From positions 62,001 to 126,000 of the forward strand of contig SVJM01000001.1 of assembly GCA_015068975.1 (NCBI GenBank): 64,000 nucleotides of DNA, written 5' to 3'. Under the pieces are notes generated by a model that saw only the letters and a list, made by a program, of their open reading frames with translations, was not told where the DNA came from and ran no database searches. The translations under genes and the position numbers were made by a program. The stretch comes from Oscillospiraceae bacterium. Lineage in GTDB: Bacteria > Bacillota > Clostridia > UMGS1810. Shown one piece after another: positions 24,175 through 34,001 of this stretch. Each line of letters starts with the position of its first letter. Within the stretch, counting starts at the first letter, position 1.

Positions 24175-25326
24175 ATGAAAAAAATATCTATATTAGGTTC
24201 TACCGGCTCCATCGGTACTCAGGCACTTGATGTAATAGGCGATGTGACAAGTAAGGCTGAAGCAGTATGCCTTACTGCAAACAAAAACACAAAGCTTCTT
24301 GAACAACAGATAAGAAAATATAAGCCGAAGTTTGCAGCCATTGGCGATGAAAGTCTTTATTCTGATCTGAAAGCACGATGCAAGGATATAGACATTAAGC
24401 TTTCTGCAGGCGCGGAGGGGATAATTCAGGCGGCAACCTTCAGCGATGCTGATATGGTGCTCAATTCTCTTGTGGGAATATCAGGTCTTGTGCCTACCAT
24501 ATCTGCAATTTGCGAAAAGAAGCAGATCGCTCTTGCAAACAAGGAAACCCTTGTGACAGGCGGCGAAGTGGTAACACAACTTGCCAAAGAGATGGGGGTA
24601 AGCATACTTCCCGTTGATAGTGAGCACAGTGCAATATTTCAATGTTTAAATGGCGAAAACAGGGAAAAAATAAAAAATATATGGCTTACTGCATCAGGTG
24701 GACCCTTCAGGGGCAAGACAAGAGAATACCTTGAAACTGTTACCAAAGAGCAGGCATTAAAGCATCCTAACTGGGATATGGGTGCCAAAATTACTATAGA
24801 CAGCTCAACCCTTATGAACAAAGGTCTGGAAGTGATCGAAGCCAAGTGGCTTTTCGATGTGGATTGTGACAGGATCATCCCCATAATTCATCCGGAAAGT
24901 GTGATTCATTCTATGGTGGAGTTTGAGGATAATTCCATTATTGCACAGCTGGGATCTGCTGATATGAGACTTCCCATAAGCTATGCCATAAACTATCCCG
25001 AAAGGAAGTATTCTGTATCAAAGCCCTTAAATCTTTTTGAGATTAAGTCACTTAATTTCCAAAAGCCCGATTATGATACATTCCCCTGCTTAAGACTTGC
25101 ATTTGATGCAATTAAGGCAGGCGGTCTTATGTGTGCAGTATTAAATGGCGCAAATGAAGCATGTGTGGAGCTTTTCTTAAATGACAAGATAAGATATACT
25201 GATATAGGTGAACTTATAGAGAGGGCAATGGAGGACTTTTCAAACTGTGAGATTGTTACAGTAGACGGAATATTAGAGGCTGACAAATACGCCAGAGAAA
25301 AGGTGTATTCACTTATAAAGAAATAA
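24175..25326 (+). CDS. dxr: 1-deoxy-D-xylulose-5-phosphate reductoisomerase
   Basis: NADPH-dependent second step of the MEP isoprenoid route. The 383-residue protein has the N-terminal Rossmann motif ILGSTGSIGTQALDV, NKETLVTGG, the metal-binding DSEHSAIFQCL, SGGPFRG, and HPNWDMGAKITIDSSTLMNK. All key residues appear present. It supplies IPP for uppS in the same cluster. Confidence 0.97.
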   Translation: MKKISILGSTGSIGTQALDVIGDVTSKAEAVCLTANKNTKLLEQQIRKYKPKFAAIGDESLYSDLKARCKDIDIKLSAGAEGIIQAATFSDADMVLNSLVGISGLVPTISAICEKKQIALANKETLVTGGEVVTQLAKEMGVSILPVDSEHSAIFQCLNGENREKIKNIWLTASGGPFRGKTREYLETVTKEQALKHPNWDMGAKITIDSSTLMNKGLEVIEAKWLFDVDCDRIIPIIHPESVIHSMVEFEDNSIIAQLGSADMRLPISYAINYPERKYSVSKPLNLFEIKSLNFQKPDYDTFPCLRLAFDAIKAGGLMCAVLNGANEACVELFLNDKIRYTDIGELIERAMEDFSNCEIVTVDGILEADKYAREKVYSLIKK

Positions 25327-25346
25327 AATCTGAAAGGTAAATGCAG

Positions 25347-26387
25347 ATGATCACATTTATTGCATCAATAGTTGTATTTTGTTTGTTAATATTCATTCAT
25401 GAATTCGGTCATTTCATTGCCGCCAAGGCAGTGGGAGTTACAGTTCATGAATTTGCCATAGGAATGGGGCCGAAGATTTTTGGCTTTAAGGGGAAGGAAA
25501 CTGCATATTCTGTAAGACTTCTTCCTATAGGCGGCTATGTGAAGCTTGAGGGAGAGGACGAGGAGAGTAATTCTCCCGGCGCTCTTTGCAACAAATCTCC
25601 CATAAAGAGATTTCTTGTGCTGTTTGCCGGTGGGTTTATGAATCTTCTTTTAGGATTTGTGATATTTATAATCCTTATGTCAAATGCAATCATACCCACT
25701 TCAGAGATAGGTGTTGTTTCTGAAAACAGTGCATTTTATGATGCAGGGATTAAGCCCGGAGACAAAATCATCCGTATGGAAGGCGAGAATTATTCTTCGG
25801 ATATTGATTCCTACAATGATGTGACATATTTTGAATACAGAAACAAAAGCGGAAAAGATGTGAAAGTCACTTTTGAAACAAAAGAGGGCATCATAACAAA
25901 GGATATTACAAAAAGAGAAGAGATAAATGACAAAGGCGAAAAGACCGGCAGATTTATATATGGTTTTTCTCCTTCGGTTGCAGACAAGGGATTCTTTAAT
26001 GTAATCAGAGCGGCTGTGGACGAATTTGAGTTTATGACCAAGCTTATTGTGGTGAGCTTTGTTGATTTGTTTACAGGAAATGTGCCTGCGGATTCTGTTG
26101 CAGGACCTGTTGGTATTGTGAAGGAAATCGGTACTGCGGCAAAGAGCGGTATTTTAAGTCTTATGGGACTTATGGCGATGCTTTCCATAAACTTAGGCAT
26201 TATGAATCTTCTCCCACTTCCTGCATTGGATGGTGGAAGGATATTCTTTGTTCTTATAGAGATTATCTTCAGAAAGCCTGTACCTCAGGACAAGGAAGCC
26301 TGGGTACACTTTATCGGATTTGCACTTTTGCTTTTACTGATGGTCTTAATTACCTTCAACGATATCCGAAGGCTTATAGGAATGTAA
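25347..26387 (+). CDS. rseP: Site-2 protease RseP-like zinc metalloprotease
   Basis: Intramembrane protease that cleaves anti-sigma factors or signal-peptide remnants. The 346-residue protein has the zinc motif HEFGH in the first membrane helix, a PDZ domain (about 105-190, with GIKPGDKIIRM), and the second conserved motif NLLPLPALDGGR in a later helix. Start 25347 is preferred over ATG 25341 because GAAAGG lies 9 nt before it. It closes the uppS-cdsA-dxr cluster and is followed by a terminator. Confidence 0.94.
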   Translation: MITFIASIVVFCLLIFIHEFGHFIAAKAVGVTVHEFAIGMGPKIFGFKGKETAYSVRLLPIGGYVKLEGEDEESNSPGALCNKSPIKRFLVLFAGGFMNLLLGFVIFIILMSNAIIPTSEIGVVSENSAFYDAGIKPGDKIIRMEGENYSSDIDSYNDVTYFEYRNKSGKDVKVTFETKEGIITKDITKREEINDKGEKTGRFIYGFSPSVADKGFFNVIRAAVDEFEFMTKLIVVSFVDLFTGNVPADSVAGPVGIVKEIGTAAKSGILSLMGLMAMLSINLGIMNLLPLPALDGGRIFFVLIEIIFRKPVPQDKEAWVHFIGFALLLLLMVLITFNDIRRLIGM

Positions 26388-26408
26388 TAAAATCAAATAT
26401 TTTTTCAT

Positions 26409-26438
26409 AAAGATGTACCGAATAGGGTACATCTTTTA
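26409..26438 (+). terminator. Terminator after rseP
   Basis: 11-bp stem AAAGATGTACC/GGTACATCTTT (26409-26419 with 26426-26436) and T-rich tail. Confidence 0.85.
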
Positions 26439-26477
26439 TTTTAACCCTTTTTCATCAAATTTTACAGGAGAAATATT

Positions 26478-27368
26478 ATGAATCTTGACAATCTTGATTA
26501 TCAGAAGCTTACACTATGTTTAAAGAGGCTTACAGCCTCATATCCTTTTTTAAAAATGTTCTCTGTGGGTAAATCTCATATGCAAAGGGAGATTTGGTGC
26601 ATCAGAGTGGGTAAAGGAGCCAAAAAAATCCTTATAATATCCGCCCACCACGCTCTTGAGTGGATAACAAGTGCACTTTCGGTGGGATTTGTAAGGGATT
26701 TTTCTTATTTACTGAAAAACAACGGGAGATTTATGGGTGAAGATGCCTGTGATATATATTCTGATGCGGAGTTTTTTATCATACCTATGCTCAATCCTGA
26801 CGGAGTGGATATTGTAATAAATTCTGTTGATCGGACACACCCTTACTACAAAACCATTACAAGTATTCTTCCTTTGGAAAAGCTCTCTGCTTGCTGGCAG
26901 GCAAATATAAGAGGGGTAGACCTTAACCACAACTACGATTGCCGCTTCTATGAAGGAGTGAACCTTGCAGAAATATCGGGGATCACAGGCCCTCATTATA
27001 CAAGGTATTCGGGAGAGCATCCCTTCAGTGAACCGGAAACTCAGTCGATAAAAACTCTCTGTGAAAAAATCCCCTTCCGTTTCGCTCTTGCATTTCATAC
27101 TCAGGGACAAGTGATATATCCGGGGGACTGGAAGGATCAATGGTACATAAATACTTCACGGGCTTTGTCGGAAGCATCCGGATATGAATTATGTGTTCCT
27201 GAAGGCGTGGCAGGCTGCTCAGGATTTAAGGACTGGGCAATGGACAGTATAAATCTCCCCTCTTTTACAATCGAGTTCGGATATGGCAAAAACCCCCTTC
27301 CCTTTTCGCAGTTTGAAAAATTGAAAGAACCATGCTATAATATAATAAAGGAAATAACGAAACATTAG
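26478..27368 (+). CDS. M14 family zinc carboxypeptidase
   Basis: Likely trims peptides, possibly the gamma-D-Glu link of peptidoglycan stems as in bacterial M14C enzymes. The 296-residue protein shows SAHHALEW (HxxE zinc ligands), the substrate-binding Asn/Arg region GVDLNHNYD, the third ligand in AFHTQGQ and the catalytic Glu in FTIEFG. No signal peptide, so it is probably cytosolic, in wall recycling. It precedes apbE by 15 nt and likely forms an operon with it. Confidence 0.87.
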   Translation: MNLDNLDYQKLTLCLKRLTASYPFLKMFSVGKSHMQREIWCIRVGKGAKKILIISAHHALEWITSALSVGFVRDFSYLLKNNGRFMGEDACDIYSDAEFFIIPMLNPDGVDIVINSVDRTHPYYKTITSILPLEKLSACWQANIRGVDLNHNYDCRFYEGVNLAEISGITGPHYTRYSGEHPFSEPETQSIKTLCEKIPFRFALAFHTQGQVIYPGDWKDQWYINTSRALSEASGYELCVPEGVAGCSGFKDWAMDSINLPSFTIEFGYGKNPLPFSQFEKLKEPCYNIIKEITKH

Positions 27369-27383
27369 ATATGGAGATACATT

Positions 27384-28352
27384 ATGAAAAAAATCAATCC
27401 TGTAATCAGCATAATACTTATAATCATTCTTGCTATAGCCGGATATATGTTTTTAAGAAGGAATGATGAACCCAAAAAGTCTACATTCTTTGCCTTTGAT
27501 ACCATAATTAATCTGACTGTGGCAGGAGAAGATGCACAGGCTGTTCTTGATGAGTGCGAAAGAGAAATCTACAGACTGGATAAGCTTTTTAACGTCCACT
27601 CTCCCCAAAGCGAAATATCTTTTCTGAATGAAAATGCAGCACAATCACCTGTGAAGGTATCCCAGGAGCTGTACGGACTTATAAAGCGAAGCGTGGAGTA
27701 TTCCAAAGATACCCATGGAGCCTTTGATATTACTATTAAACCCCTTGTGGATTTGTGGGATGTAAAAAGCGGAAAAAATATTGTTCCCTCTCAATCTGAT
27801 ATAGAAGCCAATTTAAAAAAAGTTTCCTATAATGATATCCTGCTGTATCCTGAATGGGAGATAGGCTTTTCGTCAGCGGATACAAAGATAGATCTGGGCG
27901 CAGTGGCAAAGGGCTATGCTACAGACAGGCTCTGTGAGATAATAAAGAATTCCTCCTGTCATTGGGCGCTTCTTGATCTTGGAGGAAATATCTATTGTGT
28001 CGGAGACAGAGAATTCAGCATAGGCATTCAGGATCCCAAGGGAGAAAGAGGGGAATACTTTCGTGTTATCAAAGTGAAAAACACCTCTGTGGTAACCGGT
28101 GGCGGTTATGAAAGAGGCTTTGAAAAGGATGGCAGATACTATCATCACATAATAAGTCCCTATGACGGATATCCTGCGGATTCGGGGTTGGAGAGTGTCA
28201 CTGTGAAGGGCACCTCAAGTGAAATGTGTGATGCATTTTCTACGGCAGTTTTTGTACATGGCAAGGACCTGGCAAAAGAACTCTCTGCCAAAAACAAAGA
28301 TATTTCCTTTATAATAATGGATAAAAATGGAAATGCGGAAGAGATAAAATAA
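27384..28352 (+). CDS. apbE: FAD:protein FMN transferase
   Basis: Attaches FMN covalently to Thr or Ser of flavoproteins at the outer face of the membrane. The 322-residue protein has an N-terminal membrane helix (about 6-24) with no lipobox, then the ApbE core: TFFAFDTIINL, GAFDITIKPLVDLW, KIDLGAVAKGYATD, LLDLGGNIY, the HHIISPYDGYP loop and metal-binding CDAFSTAVF. Full length. No target flavoprotein (for example Rnf or NqrC-like) is in the window. Confidence 0.95.
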   Translation: MKKINPVISIILIIILAIAGYMFLRRNDEPKKSTFFAFDTIINLTVAGEDAQAVLDECEREIYRLDKLFNVHSPQSEISFLNENAAQSPVKVSQELYGLIKRSVEYSKDTHGAFDITIKPLVDLWDVKSGKNIVPSQSDIEANLKKVSYNDILLYPEWEIGFSSADTKIDLGAVAKGYATDRLCEIIKNSSCHWALLDLGGNIYCVGDREFSIGIQDPKGERGEYFRVIKVKNTSVVTGGGYERGFEKDGRYYHHIISPYDGYPADSGLESVTVKGTSSEMCDAFSTAVFVHGKDLAKELSAKNKDISFIIMDKNGNAEEIK

Positions 28353-28359
28353 ATGATAT

Positions 28360-28410
28360 GTGTACTGCAACTCTATATATGGTATAGATGAATTTGCAGT
28401 ACACTTTTTT
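28360..28410 (+). terminator. Terminator after apbE
   Basis: 11-bp stem GTGTACTGCAA/TTGCAGTACAC (28360-28370 with 28394-28404) and six T. Confidence 0.85.
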
Positions 28411-28483
28411 GTGGGAAATATAACTAAAAAAACTTACCCCAATTTATGCAAAATAACAAAAAAGAAAATATTTAAAAAAACAC

Positions 28484-28512
28484 TTGAAAAAAACCAACTT
28501 ATCATTTATAAT
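28484..28512 (+). promoter_or_regulatory. Predicted sigma-A promoter of the surface-protein cluster
   Basis: TTGAAA and a perfect TATAAT with a 17-nt spacer. The start near 28519 leaves a leader of about 115 nt. Confidence 0.75.
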
Positions 28513-28530
28513 AAATATGTATCTTTATGT

Positions 28531-28576
28531 GGTGTGGGGGAACTGTACCCAAAAGTGCGGGTTTCCGTACATCACC
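28531..28576 (+). other. Possible three-way-junction leader structure
   Basis: GGTG (28531-28534) can pair with CACC (28573-28576), enclosing GGG/CCC (28536-28550) and the hairpin GTGCGG-GTTT-CCGTAC (28555-28570). No terminator or shielded ribosome site is obvious and no known riboswitch class fits. Confidence 0.35.
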
Positions 28577-28634
28577 GCTTAAAAACATTTTATTATACTG
28601 CTTTTTAAAAAGTGGAAGGAGATGGAGAAAGGTT

Positions 28635-29831
28635 ATGAAAAAATTCCTTACAAGAGTTATTGCTCTTGCACTCGTTTCTCTTATGTTCGCTATGCCATGT
28701 ATGGCAGCAACTTACTCAAGCGTAACATATGAAGGCGACACAATCACAGTATCACTTGATGGTTACAATCAGGGTGATGAAAGTACAGTTATCATTGTTA
28801 AGAGTGGCGTTGATCTTGCTACAGTTTCTGACAGTGAAATTGTAAATATCGACCAGAAACCGGTTGTATCTGCAGATGGCAAGGTGTCATTTGCTCTTCC
28901 TGTTGACGAAAGAGCTCAGGAAATCGGTGTAAAAGCTGTTGATATCTACATTGGTGGATCATCAATGGATGATGCAGAAAAGTACGCAGAGACTATTACA
29001 CTTAACGAACAGGCTGATATTAAATATGTTTATACAGCATCCTTCAAGACAAGCCTTGATGGTAAGTTTGGATCAGCTGCAGAAGCTAAGGCTGATGTTC
29101 AGGTTATGAAAACTAAATATGTAGATGGTGTAGAAACAAGTACAGAAGATGTTACATCATCATGTAGAATTGAAGAAAACAATGGTGTATTTGATGTATA
29201 CCTTGATAGTAACAAGGTTACTTCAATCGCATTTACAGTTGCAAATATCACTTATAAATATGCTGCATCATTCAAGAGCGGTAAGACAACATTTACCACA
29301 GATGCAGAAGCTAAGGCTGATGTAATTGTTAAGAAGATTAAGTATGAAAACGGCGTGGCTACAGGTGAAGAACAGGATGTAACAACAATGGCTACAATCG
29401 TAGTTAACAACGGTGTTATCTCTGTTGCTATTCTCGAAGCAGACTTCAGTGCAACTCTTAACTACTCACTTGCAACTCTCGGTATCTCAGGTATTATCAA
29501 CTGGACAGATATTGAAGCTCCGCTTGAAAATGCCCTTGTTTACCTCTATGATGGCGAAACACTTAAGGGTGTAACACTTACAGATGCTAATGGTTCATAC
29601 TCATTCAGCGTAGGTGCAGGTACATATCAGTTGTACGTATCGGGTTCATATGTTGAACCATCTGAAAACTATGTATATCAGATGGCTCCAGCTTATGCAG
29701 AAGTTACTGTAACAGACAGAGTTGCAACTCAGTCATTTGACCTTGCACTTCCGTTGGACGGCGATCTTACCGGAGATGGAAAGGTTGACAAGAGTGACGT
29801 TTCACTCTTGAAAGCAATGTTCACAAACTAA
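28635..29831 (+). CDS. Secreted repeat protein with half dockerin-like motif
   Basis: Family not recognised as a whole. The 398-residue protein has a signal peptide (about 1-24), a beta-rich domain (about 25-125), two copies of a roughly 80-residue repeat (about 131-205 and 206-280, with YKYAASFKSGKTTF...AEAKADV...NNGVISV), a carboxypeptidase-regulatory or CNA-B-like beta sandwich (about 285-345; LENALVYLYDGE...GSYSFSVGAG), and a C-terminal GDLTGDGKVDKSDVSLL, one calcium loop plus helix in the style of a type I dockerin. Only one half is present. Start 28635 is chosen for its signal peptide and for AAGGAG and GAAAGG upstream. The same repeat occurs in the next gene, so the two probably act together outside the cell. 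Confidence 0.75.
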   Translation: MKKFLTRVIALALVSLMFAMPCMAATYSSVTYEGDTITVSLDGYNQGDESTVIIVKSGVDLATVSDSEIVNIDQKPVVSADGKVSFALPVDERAQEIGVKAVDIYIGGSSMDDAEKYAETITLNEQADIKYVYTASFKTSLDGKFGSAAEAKADVQVMKTKYVDGVETSTEDVTSSCRIEENNGVFDVYLDSNKVTSIAFTVANITYKYAASFKSGKTTFTTDAEAKADVIVKKIKYENGVATGEEQDVTTMATIVVNNGVISVAILEADFSATLNYSLATLGISGIINWTDIEAPLENALVYLYDGETLKGVTLTDANGSYSFSVGAGTYQLYVSGSYVEPSENYVYQMAPAYAEVTVTDRVATQSFDLALPLDGDLTGDGKVDKSDVSLLKAMFTN

Positions 29832-29845
29832 TTGATATGCAGATA

Positions 29846-29881
29846 ACTTTAAGAGGTTTCATTTGTGAAGCCTCTTAAAGT
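29846..29881 (+). terminator. Intercistronic hairpin
   Basis: 15-bp stem with one wobble (29846-29860 with 29867-29881). A T-run is lacking and a ribosome site follows within 10 nt, so it may be an attenuator or mRNA-stabilising stem. Confidence 0.55.
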
Positions 29882-29902
29882 GACTTTATAAGGAGGATGA
29901 AT

Positions 29903-32900
29903 ATGAAATCATTTAACAAGATTTTAAGCCTTGTGCTTACCCTCACAATGTTGGTTTCTATGTGTGCAATGCCGGTGGCATTTGCTGCAGGTTTATATCC
30001 TGTTGGCGACACTTCAGATTATGAAGTCGCAGCTACATTTGTAGCAGCTGACGGGACAACAGAAGTTACTGAGGTTGAAGCAGGAGCTACAGTATATCTG
30101 AGACTTGACCTTAAAAAGTTCTCAACACTTAACTCAGGCGTTGTAACTGTTGACCTTGAGGGTGCAACCTTTGTGGCAGAGACAAATAAGCTGACAGGAA
30201 GTATTTTTACAAAGGATACAGACGAAATGCTAAAGTTTGTAGCAGGTTCAACTTCTGCAGACTATGGTATTTTAACAGATGTAGCTAACCTTACAAGTAA
30301 AAATTATAAGGTTAATTATTATGCATTTGCAGAGCCTACAGATATGTATCTTGCGTTTTATGAAGTAAAGGTTGATGAAGATGCTACAGCAGTTACTGCA
30401 ACAGTATCTCATGAATTGTATGTTGGTGACTCCAACAGCAAACTTAAGAACAGCCCCGTAATTGGTGATTTAGTTATTACAAACGACTCTCTCACAGTAA
30501 CAGGCGGAGAACCACCGGTTGTTGATCCTGTAATCACATACAGCTACTCTGCAAAATGGAACGATGTTGCAACAGCAGCAAAAGTATTCCCGGAAGGAAC
30601 AGACGAAGAAGCTGTTAAAGATGCAGTTGTAGTAACAAAAGTAACAACAACAGACGGCGTTGCTGATGGCGGTGTTGTTATGACAGAAGGCTATACAGTA
30701 GCACTTAGCGATGGTAATGTAACAGTTACAATCGATGCAGATCCAACTGCAGCAGTTGCAGGTAGCCTTACATATACTATCGAAGTGCATGTTCCTGCAA
30801 TCACATATAGCTACGAAGCTAAATGGTCTGATGTAGCTACATCTGAAAATGTATTCCCTGAGGGAACAGAAGAAGATGCTATCAAGGAAATGGTAGTTGT
30901 TAGAAGAACAGCATTTGCTGATGGCGTTGAAACCAATATAGATACAATGGAAGATGGCTTCACAGTAGTGCTTAGCGATGGTAACGTAACAGTTACAATC
31001 GATGCAGATCCAGCTGCAACAGTTACAGGTAACCTTACATATATTATCGAAGAGCATGTTCCTGTAGTATCTTACAGATATGAAGCTACATGGAAGGCAG
31101 AAAATGCATTTGACTATGGCACATCCGAAGCTGCTATCCTTTCTAAGGTAGAAGTTAAGAAATATACAACAACAGATGGTGTTGAAGATGCTGGTGAAGT
31201 AATCACTGAAGGCATCAGCGCAACAGCTGCAGACGGTGTTGTTACAATCACAATCGATGGTGTTGATCCAATCATACTCAACTATACAATTATCGACAAG
31301 GTTGAATATAAGAACCCAACAGCAGTCGCTGCAACAGAATATGATTATGTTGATTTCGTAGACAACATGGCAGGCATTGAAGAAGGCGTTGTTGTTGCAG
31401 TAGAAAAATGGGTTAACGATGCTAAGGATTCTGACGTTGATCTTGTAAACGGCGAAGACTTCAGAGCAACAGCTACACTCAAAGATAACGAAAATGCTGG
31501 TTCAATCTCAATTGAATTCCTTGGTGAATATGCTGACCTTTCTGTAGAAGATATCGAATTTACACTTACAAATGCACCTATCACATTTGAAAATGTTGAG
31601 GCTTGTCTTACACAGACCCAGTTCCACGAAAGTGTTGATGAAGCTACTGTAAAAGCAGCACTTAAGATAACAGCTGACAAAGTTGAAGGAAGACTTCCTG
31701 CAGTAGTTGGTATTTCATTGCCGGAAGTATGCTACGAGGTTACAGTTGATCTTGTAGCAAAGAAGGTTACTGTAGCATATGTTGGTACAGTTGATATCGA
31801 ATCTTCAGAGCTTGAATTCGAACTTATTCCTGCAGTTATCACATACAAGAATGCTGCAGCTTCACTTACAAACGATGTATTCGGTACTGTTCCTGAAGCA
31901 GCAGATATCATCGCAAGACTTGAAGTTAAGGCTGAAATGTTCAAAGATAATGTATATGAAGATGTAGTAGAAATCACATCCGAAAACTACGATGTAGAAA
32001 TCGGTGATGGTGTTGCTACAATCACATTCAAGAATGCATATGCAGAGCTTGAAGCAGTTGAAGTTGAATTCTCAGTACAAGAAGTTACATATGGCGATCC
32101 TGTTATCGTTGTAGACGGAACAATCACCGGTAACGGTAAATCAAATGAAGAAATCATCGCAGAAGCATGGACACTTATCACAGCAACAAGAGAAGTTCTT
32201 ACAAATGGTGTTGTGACAGGTACTGAAGATCTTGACAAAGAAGCTCTTGAAGAACTTGGTGTTGCAGCATCTTTTGAAGAAGGTAAGCTTGTATTTACAT
32301 TTGACGGTGCTGTGATTGCAGAAGTTTCTGTATCTTCAGGTATGCTCCAGTTTGCTTCAGCAAACCCAAGAACAGCACATGATGAATTCATTAAGTTTGT
32401 AGGTGCTACACTTAAGGATATCTTTGATAACATCAAAGTTAAGAAAGACATATTCCAGATCATCCAGCTCAATGCAGATGAATGGGAAACAATCACAGAA
32501 GCAATTACAAACGGAGATGCAACAGTTACTGTTGATAGTGTAACATATGACAGCACAAATCTTAATGCTGCAGATTCTGTTGTAATTGGCGATGCAGAAA
32601 GCAAAGTGTTTGAAATTGCATACAAGGATGTTGTAGATACAGTTGAAGTAGACCTCTTGACTGTTGCAACAGACTATGCTAACGAAGATAACGAAGCTCC
32701 TGTAGTATCTATCACTATAGATGCAACAGAAGTACAGATCGGCACAGACGTAACTGCTACAGTTTACGTAAAAGATCTTGTTGGTAATATTGAGACAGGT
32801 ATGATATCTATCCTTTATTCAAATGCTGAAGTTGATGAAGCTGATATCGTAGCTGCAGACGGATTTGAAATTCTTTCGAAGACTATCATGGGCAACGAAA

Positions 32901-33871
32901 TCCAGGTTGTATTTACTATCAATGATGCAGCATATGATGCTGGCGCAGGAATCTTTACAGTTAAATTTGATACAACAAATTCTGATGTAAATGCTAAGCT
33001 TGGTCTTGCAATCAATGATTACGAACTCACAAGAATTGTTGACATGGGCGATTACAACGAATACAAGCCTGTAAATGCTACAATCGGTGACAATGTAGAA
33101 GTTACAGTTACAGCAGGTGATGTACTCGGATACAACTACGAAGTATCTTATGCATCAGGCAAGACTGAATTCTACACAGATGCTGATGCAGTAGCAGATG
33201 TTAAGGTTCTTGCTTACACAACAACAAATGGTGTTGTAGATCCTGGTCAGACACCTGTAGATGTTACAGCTGATTGTGACATCAATGCAAACAACGGTGT
33301 TATCACTGTTGATAAAGCAGGTGTAAGAATTACAACTCTTACATACTCAATCTACGAAGCATCATTTGAACAGTTTGTTGCTATTGAAACAATCGGTTCA
33401 GTAGAAGATGCTAAGTTTGTTGACAATACATCAGTTAAGCTTAATGAGGTTGATGTAGCTGATGCTACAATCGCTCTTGATGGCAGAAGCATCAAAGTAG
33501 CTGTTGCAGGTATCAAGGCTGAAGGAACATATGTAATAGAAGTTGCAGTTCCTGGTTATACAAAGGCTAAATTCGAAGTTGTTGTTTCTAAGAAACCAAC
33601 ACTTGATGGCTATAATGCAGCAGTTGTTACAGGATCTAAGATCTACGCTGGTGACATTAACGGTGACAACAGAATTGATGGTGTTGACTTCTCAGATGTT
33701 GCAGGTAAGTACTCCTTTACTAAGGAAGCCAAGTATGACCTCTATACAGGCAATGATTCAGATGTAATTGACAACCTTGACGTAACAACAATGGCTCACT
33801 ACTTCATCACACTTGCTCGTGGTCAGGTTTCACCAGATGGTACAGTAATCATACCATACAGCGGAAACTAA
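29903..33871 (+). CDS. Giant secreted scaffold-like protein, cohesin-like and dockerin-like
   Basis: No known protein recognised. The 1322-residue product has a signal peptide (about 1-28), a cohesin-like beta sandwich (about 32-205, VEAGATVYLRLDLKKFS...), three copies of the about 85-residue repeat seen in the previous gene (about 211, 298 and 386), further related beta modules (from about 470, 558, 643 and 726), a second cohesin-like domain (about 928-1070; QIGTDVTATVYVKDL...ISILYSNAEV...GIFTVKFDTTN), another repeat (about 1075-1155) and a C-terminal dockerin-like pair (about 1248-1310: GDINGDNRIDGVDFSDV, then a weaker second loop). Start 29903 lies 6 nt after AAGGAGG; ATG 29897 abuts it. 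Very acidic, Thr/Val-rich, cysteine-poor. The domain calls are by pattern, not search. Confidence 0.7.
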   Translation: MKSFNKILSLVLTLTMLVSMCAMPVAFAAGLYPVGDTSDYEVAATFVAADGTTEVTEVEAGATVYLRLDLKKFSTLNSGVVTVDLEGATFVAETNKLTGSIFTKDTDEMLKFVAGSTSADYGILTDVANLTSKNYKVNYYAFAEPTDMYLAFYEVKVDEDATAVTATVSHELYVGDSNSKLKNSPVIGDLVITNDSLTVTGGEPPVVDPVITYSYSAKWNDVATAAKVFPEGTDEEAVKDAVVVTKVTTTDGVADGGVVMTEGYTVALSDGNVTVTIDADPTAAVAGSLTYTIEVHVPAITYSYEAKWSDVATSENVFPEGTEEDAIKEMVVVRRTAFADGVETNIDTMEDGFTVVLSDGNVTVTIDADPAATVTGNLTYIIEEHVPVVSYRYEATWKAENAFDYGTSEAAILSKVEVKKYTTTDGVEDAGEVITEGISATAADGVVTITIDGVDPIILNYTIIDKVEYKNPTAVAATEYDYVDFVDNMAGIEEGVVVAVEKWVNDAKDSDVDLVNGEDFRATATLKDNENAGSISIEFLGEYADLSVEDIEFTLTNAPITFENVEACLTQTQFHESVDEATVKAALKITADKVEGRLPAVVGISLPEVCYEVTVDLVAKKVTVAYVGTVDIESSELEFELIPAVITYKNAAASLTNDVFGTVPEAADIIARLEVKAEMFKDNVYEDVVEITSENYDVEIGDGVATITFKNAYAELEAVEVEFSVQEVTYGDPVIVVDGTITGNGKSNEEIIAEAWTLITATREVLTNGVVTGTEDLDKEALEELGVAASFEEGKLVFTFDGAVIAEVSVSSGMLQFASANPRTAHDEFIKFVGATLKDIFDNIKVKKDIFQIIQLNADEWETITEAITNGDATVTVDSVTYDSTNLNAADSVVIGDAESKVFEIAYKDVVDTVEVDLLTVATDYANEDNEAPVVSITIDATEVQIGTDVTATVYVKDLVGNIETGMISILYSNAEVDEADIVAADGFEILSKTIMGNEIQVVFTINDAAYDAGAGIFTVKFDTTNSDVNAKLGLAINDYELTRIVDMGDYNEYKPVNATIGDNVEVTVTAGDVLGYNYEVSYASGKTEFYTDADAVADVKVLAYTTTNGVVDPGQTPVDVTADCDINANNGVITVDKAGVRITTLTYSIYEASFEQFVAIETIGSVEDAKFVDNTSVKLNEVDVADATIALDGRSIKVAVAGIKAEGTYVIEVAVPGYTKAKFEVVVSKKPTLDGYNAAVVTGSKIYAGDINGDNRIDGVDFSDVAGKYSFTKEAKYDLYTGNDSDVIDNLDVTTMAHYFITLARGQVSPDGTVIIPYSGN

Positions 33872-33908
33872 TCATTAAATAATTTAAAGTAATTTAATTA
33901 CTATATAG

Positions 33909-33941
33909 CCCAAAAAGAGCAGTTTATCTGCTCTTTTTGGG
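33909..33941 (+). terminator. Terminator after the giant scaffold-like gene
   Basis: Perfect 14-bp stem (33909-33922 with 33928-33941); bidirectional in base content. Confidence 0.8.
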
Positions 33942-34001
33942 TAAATAGTAGTTTTGTAGTAAATACATAAATGTTTTAACGCTTAACGGAGGGATTTACA
34001 T

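Noticed and set aside
28531-28576. Cyclic-di-GMP or fluoride riboswitch in the leader
   Set aside because: Conserved bases of those classes are not present; only a generic three-way fold can be drawn.
30470-31057. 195-residue minus-strand frame opposite the scaffold-like gene
   Set aside because: Its Cys/Tyr repeats mirror the Thr/Val-rich coding repeats on the plus strand.
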